This document shows positions 42,033-51,079 of a stretch of 64,000 bases of DNA, in pieces. The stretch is from Flavobacterium sp. SM15 (lineage in GTDB: Bacteria; Bacteroidota; Bacteroidia; Flavobacteriales; Flavobacteriaceae), in assembly GCF_022012335.1 (NCBI RefSeq), contig NZ_JAKLTO010000002.1, positions 496,001 to 560,000 of the forward strand. Reading direction: 5' to 3'. The notes under the pieces were generated by a model. The model was not told where the DNA came from and searched no databases. It worked only from the letters and a program-made list of their open reading frames with translations. How positions within the stretch are numbered: position 1 is the stretch's first letter; each line of letters begins with the position of its first letter. The position numbers were made by a program, and so were the translations under genes.

Positions 42033-42239
42033 ATGAAGATGAAAGTTTTTACTTATATACTGATTGCCCTTGCCCTGGGTCTAATAGTTTTCAACATTAC
42101 CCTACTGGATTTTAAAAATCTTTTTGAAGGTAACAGCATGGTCGCCCTTATCGGGATTGCCGCGTCGCTTTGTGCAATCTGCATACTTCTGATTTTCAGG
42201 ATGTCTAAAATGATTGACGAAAAGACAAAAGAAATGTAA
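42033..42239 (+). CDS. Small two-helix membrane protein
   Basis: A 68-residue protein with two hydrophobic helices (YILIALALGLIVFNITLL and VALIGIAASLCAICILLIF) and a charged C-terminal tail MSKMIDEKTKEM. It starts with two close methionines, so the start may be two codons later. It lies between marC and the FAD protein in the same direction. No family recognised. Confidence 0.75.
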   Translation: MKMKVFTYILIALALGLIVFNITLLDFKNLFEGNSMVALIGIAASLCAICILLIFRMSKMIDEKTKEM

Positions 42240-42281
42240 TTGTATTACAGTCTTAATTTTTCAACAAATCCAATCCCATAA

Positions 42282-42890
42282 ATGTTTGATGTACTAATTA
42301 TTGGCGGCGGTGTTTCAGGAATTTCCTGTGCGCTTATTTTAGGTTCAGCCCAAAAAAAGGCCTTTGCTGCCGATAAGAAAATCGGGATTATTGCCCATCA
42401 GAAAGCCTCCTCACTTCAGGATGCCATTTTTCACAATGCTTACGGAATTCCCAATGGAAAATTAGGCTCGGATTTGTTGATCGAAAGTACCGAACATCTT
42501 GCAGAAATTTATCCGCAAGTCATCCAAATTGAAGATGAAAAAGTGCTGAAAGTGGAAGAACAAGACGGTAATTTCACCATAACGACCAACAAAAATTCAT
42601 ATACTTCAAAAGCCATTGTAGTTGGAATTGGTTCCTCTAATCTGTTTTCCATTGAAGGGTTGATGCACTATGTTGAGCCGCATCATAAATCGTTACCGGA
42701 GAAAAACAGAATCCAGTTAAAAAACACCGATCACAAAGTAGCCGAAGGCATCTATGTTTGCGGAACTTTGGCCGGACACCGCAGCCAGCTTTCCATTGCT
42801 GCCGGAAGTGGTGCTGCTGTCGCTACCGACATTTTGGTTTTATGGAATAACGGCGTGGAAACCCACAGCCACGATAGCATCAGAAAATAA
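42282..42890 (+). CDS. Compact FAD-dependent oxidoreductase-like protein
   Basis: A 202-residue protein beginning MFDVLIIGGGVSGISCALIL, a GxGxxG FAD-binding Rossmann motif, and ending with the second FAD motif YVCGTLAGHRSQLSIAAGSG as in thioredoxin reductases. The NAD(P)H domain and the CxxC redox pair of thioredoxin reductase are missing, so it is about 110 residues short of that family. It may use another electron donor or act as a flavin-binding sensor. The compact form looks intact, without stop codons or frameshift. Confidence 0.85.
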   Translation: MFDVLIIGGGVSGISCALILGSAQKKAFAADKKIGIIAHQKASSLQDAIFHNAYGIPNGKLGSDLLIESTEHLAEIYPQVIQIEDEKVLKVEEQDGNFTITTNKNSYTSKAIVVGIGSSNLFSIEGLMHYVEPHHKSLPEKNRIQLKNTDHKVAEGIYVCGTLAGHRSQLSIAAGSGAAVATDILVLWNNGVETHSHDSIRK

Positions 42891-42925
42891 TCAGGGACAG
42901 CGTCCCTTCACTTTTCTCTTTTCCC

Positions 42926-44506
42926 TTACCATTTCTTCTTACCCAAGACAACTTTTACCATCGGATCTTCTTTTAAAACGATCTGAAAGTACTTGTTTTC
43001 ATCAAACAACTGACGGGCAAATTCTGCAGCCATATAACGTTTTACCCTTTCTTTGTTTCCGTCGAAATTTAAAATTAGTCCGCTGTTGGAAATGTATCTT
43101 TTGAACGCATTGAAATACACATCCGTCTTGTTCAATTTATCCAAAACTTGTGAAAAAGTCAGGTTCTGAAAAGCTTGGCGCTCTTTATCCAACTGTTCAA
43201 AAACAAAGTAACTGCTGATTCCGGATTGCATAAGCAACGATAAAGCTTCATCGCCATGACTTCCTTCCATCGGAACAAAAACATCCGGGATAATTCCGCC
43301 GCCGCCATAAACAATACGTCCTTTTTTGGTTTTATATTTTAAACTGTCGGCTACTTTAATGCTGTCGGCTGCGAAAAGTTCACCACTCACAAAACGCCTT
43401 TCGAAATCACTGTTGTAATCGTCCAATCCGTGATCGTAAGGCTTTTGAATGGAGCGCCCGGAAGGTGTGTAATAACGTGCTACGGTAAGACGAACTGCAG
43501 ATCCGTCGCCAAGCGGCATTTCTTTCTGAACCAAACCTTTTCCGAACGAGCGTCGTCCTACAATGGTTCCACGGTCGTTGTCCTGAATTGCTCCGGCAAG
43601 AATCTCGCTGGCAGAAGCCGAGTTTTCATTAATCAAAAGGAACAGTTTGCCGTTTTCGAAATTACCTGCTGAAGTAGCATAGGTTTTATCAACATTCCCT
43701 TTTTTATTTTTAGTTTTTACGATTAACTCACGGTCTTTCAAAAACTCGTCGGCAATTTGCGCTGCGATTTCCATGTAACCGCCGCCGTTTTCACGAACAT
43801 CAACAATGAGTTGTGTCATGCCCTGGCGTTTCAAATCCAGCAAACCGGTCTTGAATTCTTTATAAGTAGTTTCCGCAAAGCGATTAATTTTGATGTATCC
43901 GGTACTTGGATTGAGCATGATGGCAATGTCTACACTCTTGATTGGCACTACATCACGGGTAACTTTCACATTAAATTTACGGTGTTCCGACCTGCGATAG
44001 ATTTGCAGGTTTACCCAAGAACCTTCTTCACCTTTCAATTTAGAGAAGAGGCTGTCCGTTGGTAATTTTCTACCGAAAAGTTTGGTCTTACCGGCATATA
44101 ATATGCGATCACCAGCTTTTAAACCCGCTTTTTGTGATGGCCCGTTCTCAATGGGTTTTATGATGGCCAACGAGTCTTTGTACATATAAAAATTCACACC
44201 TATTCCAACAAAATCGCCTTTCATACTTTGGGAAACCTGCTCCATTTCGTTTTTGGCAATGTACACCGAATGCGGGTCGAGTTTTTCTAAAATTCCGTTT
44301 ACCGTTAAATCTACTATCGAATCGGTATCGACGGCATCAACATACTCGCTTTCGATCAGTTCAATCAGTTTATTAAGCTTAGTTCGGTTTGCATTGGAAG
44401 TAAAACTGCGGTTCGGAACGGAAAAATTCAAATACCCGCCAACAAGAACCCCTACCGCAAGTGCGGTGGCAATAATTATCGGCAAATATATTTTTTTGAT
44501 TTTCAT
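42926..44506 (-). CDS. S41 family C-terminal processing peptidase
   Basis: A 526-residue protease from the ATG giving MKIKKIYLPIIIATALA; an upstream start would lie within the deaminase gene. An N-terminal membrane anchor (about residues 5-25), a PDZ domain (GIGVNFYMYKDSLAIIKPIE, then AGLKAGDRILYAG) and the S41 catalytic region with Ser in NENSASASEILAG and Lys in RRSFGKGLVQKE are visible. CtpA-type enzymes cut C-terminal tails of envelope proteins. It follows the dCMP deaminase directly: its start is right after the deaminase stop region, indicating an operon. Confidence 0.94.
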   Translation of the reverse strand: MKIKKIYLPIIIATALAVGVLVGGYLNFSVPNRSFTSNANRTKLNKLIELIESEYVDAVDTDSIVDLTVNGILEKLDPHSVYIAKNEMEQVSQSMKGDFVGIGVNFYMYKDSLAIIKPIENGPSQKAGLKAGDRILYAGKTKLFGRKLPTDSLFSKLKGEEGSWVNLQIYRRSEHRKFNVKVTRDVVPIKSVDIAIMLNPSTGYIKINRFAETTYKEFKTGLLDLKRQGMTQLIVDVRENGGGYMEIAAQIADEFLKDRELIVKTKNKKGNVDKTYATSAGNFENGKLFLLINENSASASEILAGAIQDNDRGTIVGRRSFGKGLVQKEMPLGDGSAVRLTVARYYTPSGRSIQKPYDHGLDDYNSDFERRFVSGELFAADSIKVADSLKYKTKKGRIVYGGGGIIPDVFVPMEGSHGDEALSLLMQSGISSYFVFEQLDKERQAFQNLTFSQVLDKLNKTDVYFNAFKRYISNSGLILNFDGNKERVKRYMAAEFARQLFDENKYFQIVLKEDPMVKVVLGKKKW

Positions 44507-44507
44507 T

Positions 44508-44936
44508 TTATTCCAAACTGTCGATGTGATCGACCTCAACACCGGCTTTTCTTAAAAATTCCAGACCGGAATCGTCTTTATAACCTTCAAAATAAACCAC
44601 GCGCTTAATTCCCGATTGGTGAATCAATTTACTGCATTCCTTACAAGGTGACAGCGTGATGTAAAGCGTGGCAGTTTCACACGATTGAGTAGAACGTGCC
44701 ACTTTAGAAATCGCATTCGCCTCTGCATGAAGCACATACCATTTGGTTAAACCTTCATCATCTTCACAACAATTTTCAAACCCTGACGGAGTACCATTGT
44801 ACCCATCGGAAATAATCATTCTGTCTTTTACAATTATTGCGCCAACCTGTTTTCTTTTACAATAGGACAACTGCCCCCATTCTTTGGCTATACGCAAATA
44901 AGCTTTATCGTATTTTGCTTTTTTCTTTTCTTTCAT
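44508..44936 (-). CDS. dCMP deaminase family protein
   Basis: A 142-residue zinc deaminase from the ATG giving MKEKKKAKYDKAYLRIAKEW. SYCKRKQVGAIIVKDRMIIS, HAEANAI and LSPCKECSKLI hold the zinc ligands and catalytic Glu; GYNGTPSGFENCCEDDEG is typical of ComEB/dCMP deaminases, which make dUMP for thymidylate. Stands between HupE (7-base gap) and the S41 protease. Confidence 0.93.
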   Translation of the reverse strand: MKEKKKAKYDKAYLRIAKEWGQLSYCKRKQVGAIIVKDRMIISDGYNGTPSGFENCCEDDEGLTKWYVLHAEANAISKVARSTQSCETATLYITLSPCKECSKLIHQSGIKRVVYFEGYKDDSGLEFLRKAGVEVDHIDSLE

Positions 44937-44943
44937 TTTTAAA

Positions 44944-45537
44944 TTATCTGTTCCAAATCTCACTGCTTACTATCATCGGAAGAACCACTCCAATAACAAA
45001 GGCAGACATCACCAACGTCCAGTCACGTTTGGAGAATCGGAATAAAGTTTGCACCAAGTAGGATAGAATCAGTACAACCAGTACAACAATGATTTGTGCC
45101 GCTTCAATACCGACGGCAAATTCCAATAAGGGCATTAATTTTTCTGAAGCGGTTCCCGGAAGTATGGCTTTAAAATAATTCGAAAAACCTAATCCGTGGA
45201 TAATCCCAAAAAACAAAGTGACCATTACTACAAAAGTAACACTTTCATTCTTGCCCGATTTTCCAGCCGTAAACAAATTGAAAAACGCCGTGACCAAAAT
45301 TGTTGTCGGAATCAAAAACTCGACCAATCCCGGTTTAATATAAACGATCCCATAAACGGAAAGCAACAGCGACAAAGTATGCCCCAAAGTAAACAACGAC
45401 ACTAAAAGCAGCACCCGTTTCCAGTCTTTAAAAGCATAAGGTGTAACCAAAGCGATTAAAAAAAGAACATGATCGTAGGCATTGATATCCAGCACATGGC
45501 GCAATCCGATATTGAAATACGTTAAGAATTCCGACAT
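44944..45537 (-). CDS. HupE/UreJ family membrane protein
   Basis: A 197-residue protein of six or seven helices. It opens with GLRHVLDINAYDHVLFLIALV (the His-x3-D and D-H motif of HupE/UreJ) and has LFTLGHTLSLLLSVYGIVY and FGIIHGLGFSNYF. Family members are linked to nickel or cobalt uptake in hydrogenase and urease operons, but no such enzyme is here, so the substrate is open. First gene of a run with dCMP deaminase and the S41 protease. Confidence 0.9.
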   Translation of the reverse strand: MSEFLTYFNIGLRHVLDINAYDHVLFLIALVTPYAFKDWKRVLLLVSLFTLGHTLSLLLSVYGIVYIKPGLVEFLIPTTILVTAFFNLFTAGKSGKNESVTFVVMVTLFFGIIHGLGFSNYFKAILPGTASEKLMPLLEFAVGIEAAQIIVVLVVLILSYLVQTLFRFSKRDWTLVMSAFVIGVVLPMIVSSEIWNR

Positions 45538-45678
45538 TTTAAAACCATTTTAGATTGGGTTCTCAAACTTACAATTTATTTTCCTATTCCTCCGTTTTAG
45601 TTAAGAAAAGCTTATCATTTTTATTTTTCAAGAAAGAAGAAAATTCGTAAATTTGAGTTTCACTTAACACATACGCCT

Positions 45679-46110
45679 ATGCCATTTTCTGATTTATTTG
45701 ACAGTGAATTTAAAAGCAGAAACAAAGGTCATTTTTCTGCTATTGTGAGAGTTGCCATTGCCGACGGCGATTTAAGTCCGGAAGAAAAAAATTTTTTGGA
45801 TAAACTCGCCGTGAAACTTGAAATTTCTCCCGACGAATACGAAGAAATTCTGGACAATCCTTTAAAATATCCGGTCAATCCGCCTTCACTGTATTTGCAG
45901 CGACTGGAACGTTTGTACGACCTCTCTCGAATGGTATATGTTGATCAGGTTTTAGGCCCTAAACAAAAAGAAATCTTGAGCAAATTTGCTTTAGCGCTTG
46001 GTTTTACTCCTGCTAATGTAAGTCTGATTGTAGAAAAAGCACTGTCTTTATTAATTTTACATGTCGATCAGGATACGTTTATTTATGAGATGCAGCATAT
46101 GAATAAATAA
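45679..46110 (+). CDS. TerB family (tellurite resistance-like) protein
   Basis: A 143-residue helical protein with AIVRVAIADGDLSPEEKNFL and LAVKLEISPDEYEEIL, the acidic EF-like helix pair of the TerB family. It is isolated: no TerC, TerD or other tellurite genes are nearby, so a resistance role is not supported; stand-alone TerB domains are common in Bacteroidota and may bind metal ions at the membrane. Confidence 0.9.
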   Translation: MPFSDLFDSEFKSRNKGHFSAIVRVAIADGDLSPEEKNFLDKLAVKLEISPDEYEEILDNPLKYPVNPPSLYLQRLERLYDLSRMVYVDQVLGPKQKEILSKFALALGFTPANVSLIVEKALSLLILHVDQDTFIYEMQHMNK

Positions 46111-46111
46111 A

Positions 46112-46142
46112 AAAAACTCCCAAAATGGGAGTTTTTTTTATT
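46112..46142. terminator. Bidirectional terminator after terB
   Basis: AAAAACTCCCA and TGGGAGTTTTT form a perfect stem around a 2-3 base loop, with A- and T-runs on either side. Confidence 0.92.
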
Positions 46143-46703
46143 TTAAATTGTTTTGGTCTGATCTACGCATATTAGACAATATTGATAGCCATTCTTTTCT
46201 TTTTGCTGCGTTTGGAGACTGTGAATTAATTTTTCGATATCCTTATTTATCTTTTTCCCAAATTTAGTAGTCAACAAAAAAACTATTTGCTTTGAATTGG
46301 TAAAATCAATGCGCTCTCCTTTAATGTTTTCAAAATTAAAATTTGAAATTTCAGTTTTCTTTGTTTTAAATTCTGAATCGTGATTATTCATCAAACTCAA
46401 AATCCTTCCGTAGCAGGAACTGTTTTCATTTAATTTAGGGTCGTCAATTTTACATTTATCATTAAGGGTTATCCCATAAAAATAAGAGACCTTTTCCCTT
46501 TGTATATAACTCATAAAATCACCAAACTCCCCATTTTGAATAAAGAATATTCTATCAGTTTCAATATTATAATTGGAATTAAAATAGTTAACACACTCCG
46601 ATCTATTTTCAAAAAGCAAATCTTTATTAACCCCATTGACTGTTTTATAAATACCTTCACATGAAACTAATAACAGAGCTAATACCAAAATGATGTTTTT
46701 CAT
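46143..46703 (-). CDS. Lipoprotein of unknown function
   Basis: A 186-residue lipoprotein, start chosen at the ATG giving MKNIILVLALLLVSC so that the lipobox LVSC places Cys15 at the lipidation site. The mature part is Lys/Asn-rich, has further cysteines (ECVNYFNSN, DKCKID, SSCYGR, YCLICVD), and a hydrophobic strand QIVFLLTTKFG near the C-terminus, which could be a thioredoxin-like beta strand. Nothing else is recognised. It starts right after the neighbouring unknown gene, so the two form a pair. AT-rich compared with flanks. Confidence 0.72.
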   Translation of the reverse strand: MKNIILVLALLLVSCEGIYKTVNGVNKDLLFENRSECVNYFNSNYNIETDRIFFIQNGEFGDFMSYIQREKVSYFYGITLNDKCKIDDPKLNENSSCYGRILSLMNNHDSEFKTKKTEISNFNFENIKGERIDFTNSKQIVFLLTTKFGKKINKDIEKLIHSLQTQQKEKNGYQYCLICVDQTKTI

Positions 46704-46704
46704 A

Positions 46705-47115
46705 TTATTCAAACGGAACCTTTATAACAATTAAATCCTCCTTTATTTCAGTTTTATAACCTCCTTTTATCAATTTCATATCTCCAATCATTAATTCTTC
46801 ATCAACTGAGAATAAACTAAATTCTTCAGGAACGTTACCAGGCTTATTTATTAAATTTTTTGGAAACAATAACACTAGAGTATTAGAAGATATTGGAATT
46901 GCAACCACGTGTGTTCCCCTTTCTGTCAAAGCTGGGTTTGCCGGGTATAATTGACCTGTAGAATTACCCTTGCACCCTTCAAAAGTCCATTCTCCTTTAA
47001 TACAAAAACTAAATCCTGATAAACAACCAAATTTTGGCCTTTTAAAGTTAAAACCGTGAACATCGAAAGACCAAACCTCCGAAGATCCCTCGGGACATTT
47101 AGAAGATCTTAACAA
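46705..47115 (-). CDS. Uncharacterised protein, body of a disrupted lipoprotein
   Basis: An open frame of 136 codons whose only start is a TTG. It contains SSKCPEGSSEVWSFDVHGFN, CLSGFSFCIKGEWTFEGCKG and ends KEDLIVIKVPFE. It has no recognised family. The same frame continues upstream of the TTG through a lipoprotein signal (FVAFGC lipobox) but meets a TGA two codons after the natural ATG at 47220, so the intact gene would be 46705-47220. This shorter frame may therefore be the remnant of a broken gene. It pairs with the downstream lipoprotein (stop is one base before that gene's ATG). Confidence 0.5.
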   Translation of the reverse strand: MLRSSKCPEGSSEVWSFDVHGFNFKRPKFGCLSGFSFCIKGEWTFEGCKGNSTGQLYPANPALTERGTHVVAIPISSNTLVLLFPKNLINKPGNVPEEFSLFSVDEELMIGDMKLIKGGYKTEIKEDLIVIKVPFE

Positions 47116-47220
47116 TTCACTTTTAGAACCCGCATTACTTGAATTGCTTTCGGATATAGAATTGGTACACCCAAACGCAACAAAACCTACTAAGGCAGCA
47201 ACAAATACATTTCATTTCAT
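47116..47220 (-). pseudogene. Disrupted N-terminus (signal peptide) of the preceding gene
   Basis: The minus strand reads ATG AAA TGA AAT GTA TTT, i.e. Met-Lys-stop, then an uninterrupted lipoprotein signal ending in FVAFGC and a Ser/Asn-rich linker in frame with 46705-47115. A single base change in the TGA would restore a full lipoprotein of about 171 residues. The short ATGAAATGAAATG repeat may have caused the lesion. Confidence 0.55.
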
Positions 47221-47305
47221 TTTTAAAATTATTAGAATTATCCTGCAAATTTTAAAAACAATTAAAACATATTCTTACAAATTAACTTTATTTTAACATT
47301 ATTTC

Positions 47306-48313
47306 CTACAAATATTTCGCCATAAATTCTTCGGCCTTTTCCACCATATTCTTACTTCCGCAGAAAAATGGCACACGCTGATGCAGTTCGGTAGGTTTAA
47401 TTTCCATGATTCGTCCATAACCATCGGAGGCTCTTCCTCCAGCCTGTTCTGCAATGAATGCCATCGGATTGCATTCGTACAGCAAACGCAATTTTCCGTT
47501 TGGTGCTTTGGAACTGGTTGGATATAAATAGATTCCGCCTTTAATCATGTTTCGGTGAAAGTCCGAAACCAAACTTCCAATATAACGGGAAGTATACGGT
47601 CGATCTCCTTCTTCCAACTGACAGTATTTGATATAGTCTTTCACTCCTTGCGGAAAATGAATGTAGTTTCCTTCGTTTACCGAATAGATCTTTCCGTCGG
47701 GCGAATATTGCATGTTCGGGTGTGACAAATAAAACGTTCCGATAGCAGGGTTTAAAGTAAATCCGTTTACTCCATGTCCGGTAGTATACACCAACATGGT
47801 CGAGGTTCCGTAAATTACGTATCCGGCCGCCACTTGCTGGTCGCCCGGCTGTAAAAAATCCTCTAAAGTCACCGGAGTTCCAACTGGAGTAACCCTTCTG
47901 TAAACCGAAAAAATCGTTCCCACAGAAACATTCACATCAATATTAGACGAACCGTCAAGCGGATCCATTAAAACCACATATTTGTTATTATCATCTCCGG
48001 CTTTTCCGTGAACAGCTATAAAATCATCGTTTTCTTCCGAACCGATTCCGCAAACGATTTCACGGTTAATCAAGGTTTGTATGAAAACTTCATTCGCATA
48101 AACATCAAGCTTTTGCTGGTCTTCACCTTGCACATTCTGTTCTCCTGCCGCACCAACAATATCCACCAAACCGGCTTTGTTCACCTTGTAACTCACCACC
48201 TTGGCCGCCAAACGAATTGCGTTGATAATTCGCGACAATTCGCCCGAAGAATACTTAAATTCTTCCTGTTTTTCGATGATAAATTCTCCTAAAGTTTTAT
48301 TGCGTTGTTCCAT
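47306..48313 (-). CDS. fbp: Class 1 fructose-1,6-bisphosphatase
   Basis: A 335-residue gluconeogenic enzyme. The metal and substrate motifs are GSEENDDF and [20 protein letters not shown], with [19 protein letters not shown] later and [19 protein letters not shown] near the end. It hydrolyses fructose 1,6-bisphosphate to fructose 6-phosphate. Single-gene unit; its upstream region is shared with the divergent M48 peptidase gene. Confidence 0.97.
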   Translation of the reverse strand: MEQRNKTLGEFIIEKQEEFKYSSGELSRIINAIRLAAKVVSYKVNKAGLVDIVGAAGEQNVQGEDQQKLDVYANEVFIQTLINREIVCGIGSEENDDFIAVHGKAGDDNNKYVVLMDPLDGSSNIDVNVSVGTIFSVYRRVTPVGTPVTLEDFLQPGDQQVAAGYVIYGTSTMLVYTTGHGVNGFTLNPAIGTFYLSHPNMQYSPDGKIYSVNEGNYIHFPQGVKDYIKYCQLEEGDRPYTSRYIGSLVSDFHRNMIKGGIYLYPTSSKAPNGKLRLLYECNPMAFIAEQAGGRASDGYGRIMEIKPTELHQRVPFFCGSKNMVEKAEEFMAKYL

Positions 48314-48447
48314 GATAATTTGTGCTGTTTTTGTGCCTGCAAATATTACTCATAATTTTTGATTTTCACTCAATTTGATAGAGAAAATCACTCTTAAAAA
48401 AGAAATCTGCAACAAAGTTATATTATCTTTGAATCAAAATTCAATCG

Positions 48448-49284
48448 ATGAAAACAAACAACTTATATTTAGCCTTAGCCTTGGCTTTAACAGGAATTAC
48501 AACAACAAACGCACAAATCAATTTAGGCGAAAAAGCTTTAGGAGCCGTTCAAAAAGGCGTAACCGGTTTTACTTTCAGCGACAGCGATGCAGCAAACCTT
48601 TCAAAAGATGCGGTTGCTAAAATGGACAAGGAAAATCCCGTTGCCAATGAGAAAGACCCCTACACTATCCGCTTGAAAAAAGTATTCGGAAAACATGCCA
48701 ACGAAAACGGCATGGCTTTAAATTTTAAAGTATATAAACTAAAAGAAATCAATGCCTTTGCAACTGCCGACGGAAGTGTTCGTGTCTATTCCGGCTTAAT
48801 GGACGTTATGGACGACAACGAATTATTGGCTGTAATCGGACATGAAATAGGACACGTGGCTAACCACGATTCCAGAGATGCGATCAAAGCTGCCTATAAA
48901 AAAGAAGCTTTAATCGATGCGGTTGGCTCTCAATACGACAAAGCTACTGCCGTAACAGACAGTCAGTTAGGAAAAATCGGAAATGCCATGATCGATAGCC
49001 GTTACAGCCGAAAACAGGAATCGGAAGCTGATACTTATTCATACGATTTTATGAAGCGCAACAAGTATAATGTAAATGCTGTAGAATCGGCTTTCACTAT
49101 TTTGGCAAAATTAAGCGAAGGACAAGAAGCCTCTTTTATCGAGCGCATGCTAAGTTCCCACCCGGAATCAAAAGCTAGAGCTGCCGAAGCTAAAGCTAGA
49201 GCCGAAAAGGACGGTTTATACAAACCTTATGTAAAGCAAACCGCCAAACCAGCCGTTAAGAAAACAACCAAAAAGAAAAAATAA
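48448..49284 (+). CDS. M48 family metalloprotease, exported
   Basis: A 278-residue protease with a signal peptide ending TNAQ and the zinc motif VIGHEIGHVANHDSRD (H-E-x-x-H) plus the third ligand in RKQESEADTYSYDFM. Unlike HtpX it has no membrane helices, so it acts in the periplasm or at the outer membrane, similar to LoiP/YcaL-type M48 proteins. A lysine-rich tail (KTTKKKK) ends it. A TATCTTTG element at 48424-48431 precedes it by 16 bases. Confidence 0.92.
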   Translation: MKTNNLYLALALALTGITTTNAQINLGEKALGAVQKGVTGFTFSDSDAANLSKDAVAKMDKENPVANEKDPYTIRLKKVFGKHANENGMALNFKVYKLKEINAFATADGSVRVYSGLMDVMDDNELLAVIGHEIGHVANHDSRDAIKAAYKKEALIDAVGSQYDKATAVTDSQLGKIGNAMIDSRYSRKQESEADTYSYDFMKRNKYNVNAVESAFTILAKLSEGQEASFIERMLSSHPESKARAAEAKARAEKDGLYKPYVKQTAKPAVKKTTKKKK

Positions 49285-49290
49285 AACCCA

Positions 49291-49764
49291 ATGATCATCC
49301 GCAAAGGAACACAAGAAGACATGCCGGCCGTACTGGAGTTAATCCGAGAACTGGCCATTTTTGAAAAAGAACCGGAAGCAGTAGTGGTTACCGTGGAAGA
49401 TTTAGAGCGCGACGGCTTTGGCAACAACCCTTTATTTCACACCTTCATTGCAGAAGTTGGCCAGGAAATTGTTGGCATGGCTTTGTACTACTACCGTTAC
49501 TCGACCTGGAAAGGAAAAACCATCCATTTGGAAGATCTGATCGTAAAAGAAAAGATGCGCGGTACCGGTTTAGGCATGGCACTTTACACCGAAATCATGA
49601 AACAGGGAAAAGCCGATGGCGTACGAAGAATCGAATGGAACGTGCTGGACTGGAACCAAAACGCGGTAGATTTCTACGAAAAATCCGGCGCAAAAGTACT
49701 GGAAGACTGGCGCGTGGTACAAATGACCGAAGAAGGAATACACACTTTTTTAAACAACAGATAA
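49291..49764 (+). CDS. GNAT family N-acetyltransferase (diamine acetyltransferase-like)
   Basis: A 157-residue enzyme beginning MIIRKGTQEDMPAVLELIRE, with HLEDLIVKEKMRGTGLGMAL (CoA-binding motif A) and WNVLDWNQNAVDFYEKSGAK. The overall pattern resembles spermidine/spermine-type (SSAT) acetyltransferases, whose YxxST-like and WNxxA segments are shared. The acceptor is not certain. It follows the M48 gene by six bases and precedes the aspartate kinase gene. Confidence 0.92.
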   Translation: MIIRKGTQEDMPAVLELIRELAIFEKEPEAVVVTVEDLERDGFGNNPLFHTFIAEVGQEIVGMALYYYRYSTWKGKTIHLEDLIVKEKMRGTGLGMALYTEIMKQGKADGVRRIEWNVLDWNQNAVDFYEKSGAKVLEDWRVVQMTEEGIHTFLNNR

Positions 49765-49821
49765 CAACTCGAAACAAAAAACTCCGCTACTTGGGATTTT
49801 GGTTTTGAAATTTTAAACAAC

Positions 49822-51075
49822 ATGAGAATTTTTAAATTTGGAGGCGCCTCGGTAAAAGATGCCGAAGGAATCAAAAACGTGTACAGCGTTTTGCAGCAGG
49901 TAGGTTATGAAGATGTTTTACTCGTGGTTTCAGCCATGGGAAAAACAACCAACGCATTGGAAGTGGTTATCAAGAACTATTTTGAGAAATCACCGGAATT
50001 GCAAGCATCGGTTCAGGAAGTCAAGAAGTACCACAATCAAATACTTTTAGACTTATTTGAAGACGAAAAACACGCCGTTTTCACCGCTGTAAACAAACAC
50101 TTCTCCGATTTGGAATACTTCTTAAGCAGCAATAAATCCCCCAATTACAATTTCGTGTACGATCAGATTGTGAGTATGGGAGAAATTATTTCTACCACAA
50201 TATTGAGTCATTATTTTAATCATGTAGGACTAAAAAACACTTGGGTAGACGTTCGAAACCTAATCAAAACCGACAACACCTACCGAGATGCCGTAGTGAA
50301 TTGGGAATTGACTCAAAAAACCATTTCTAAAAACGTCAAAAAGAAGACACTTAATATCACGCAAGGATTTTTAGGTTCGGATGAAAACAATTTTACAACT
50401 ACTTTAGGTAGAGAAGGTTCCGATTACACGGCTGCAATTTTTGCCTATTGTTTAAATGCGGAAAGCGTAACGATCTGGAAAGACGTTCCTGGAGTTTTAA
50501 ACGCTGATCCACGTTATTTTGAAAACACTACTTTACTGAATCAGATTTCATACCGTGAAGCCATCGAATTAGCGTTTTACGGTGCTTCGGTTATCCACCC
50601 AAAAACGTTGCAGCCGCTTCAAAGCAAAGAAATTCCTTTGTATGTAAAGTCGTTTATAAATCCTTTATTACCTGGAACCAGCATTGCCAAAGGAGCGCAT
50701 CTGGAACCGCAAACCTCGTGTTTCATCGTAAAGAAAAACCAATTACTCTTATCACTTTCTTCGATTGACTTTTCGTTCATCATGGAAGAAAACATCAGTG
50801 AGATTTTTTCCTTATTGCACAAATACAAAATAAAAGTGAGTTTGATTCAGAATTCGGCCATCAGTTTTTCGGTTTGTGTTGAAGATAAATTCGGGAATTT
50901 CAACGATTTGAAGAACATTTTAGCTAAGAAATTTAAAATCTCATACAACGAAAACGTATCGCTGTACACCATTCGCCATTTTACCGACAAAGCGATACAG
51001 ATGGTGGAAAAAGACAAATCGGTTTTAGTAAAACAGATGAGCCGTGAAACCATGCAAATCGTAACCAAAGAATAA
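49822..51075 (+). CDS. lysC: Aspartate kinase
   Basis: A 417-residue monofunctional enzyme: MRIFKFGGASVKDAEGIKN, the VVSAMGKTTNALE segment, TLGREGSDYTAAIFA and WKDVPGVLNADPR are the kinase motifs, followed by two ACT-like regulatory segments in the last 130 residues. It phosphorylates aspartate for lysine, threonine and methionine synthesis. No asd or homoserine genes are adjacent. The name lysC is given for the reaction; the isozyme cannot be told. Confidence 0.93.
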   Translation: MRIFKFGGASVKDAEGIKNVYSVLQQVGYEDVLLVVSAMGKTTNALEVVIKNYFEKSPELQASVQEVKKYHNQILLDLFEDEKHAVFTAVNKHFSDLEYFLSSNKSPNYNFVYDQIVSMGEIISTTILSHYFNHVGLKNTWVDVRNLIKTDNTYRDAVVNWELTQKTISKNVKKKTLNITQGFLGSDENNFTTTLGREGSDYTAAIFAYCLNAESVTIWKDVPGVLNADPRYFENTTLLNQISYREAIELAFYGASVIHPKTLQPLQSKEIPLYVKSFINPLLPGTSIAKGAHLEPQTSCFIVKKNQLLLSLSSIDFSFIMEENISEIFSLLHKYKIKVSLIQNSAISFSVCVEDKFGNFNDLKNILAKKFKISYNENVSLYTIRHFTDKAIQMVEKDKSVLVKQMSRETMQIVTKE

Positions 51076-51079
51076 ATTA

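Noticed and set aside
45679..46110. Tellurite resistance operon
   Set aside because: Only a lone TerB domain protein is present; no TerC, TerD, TerA or TerZ genes nearby.
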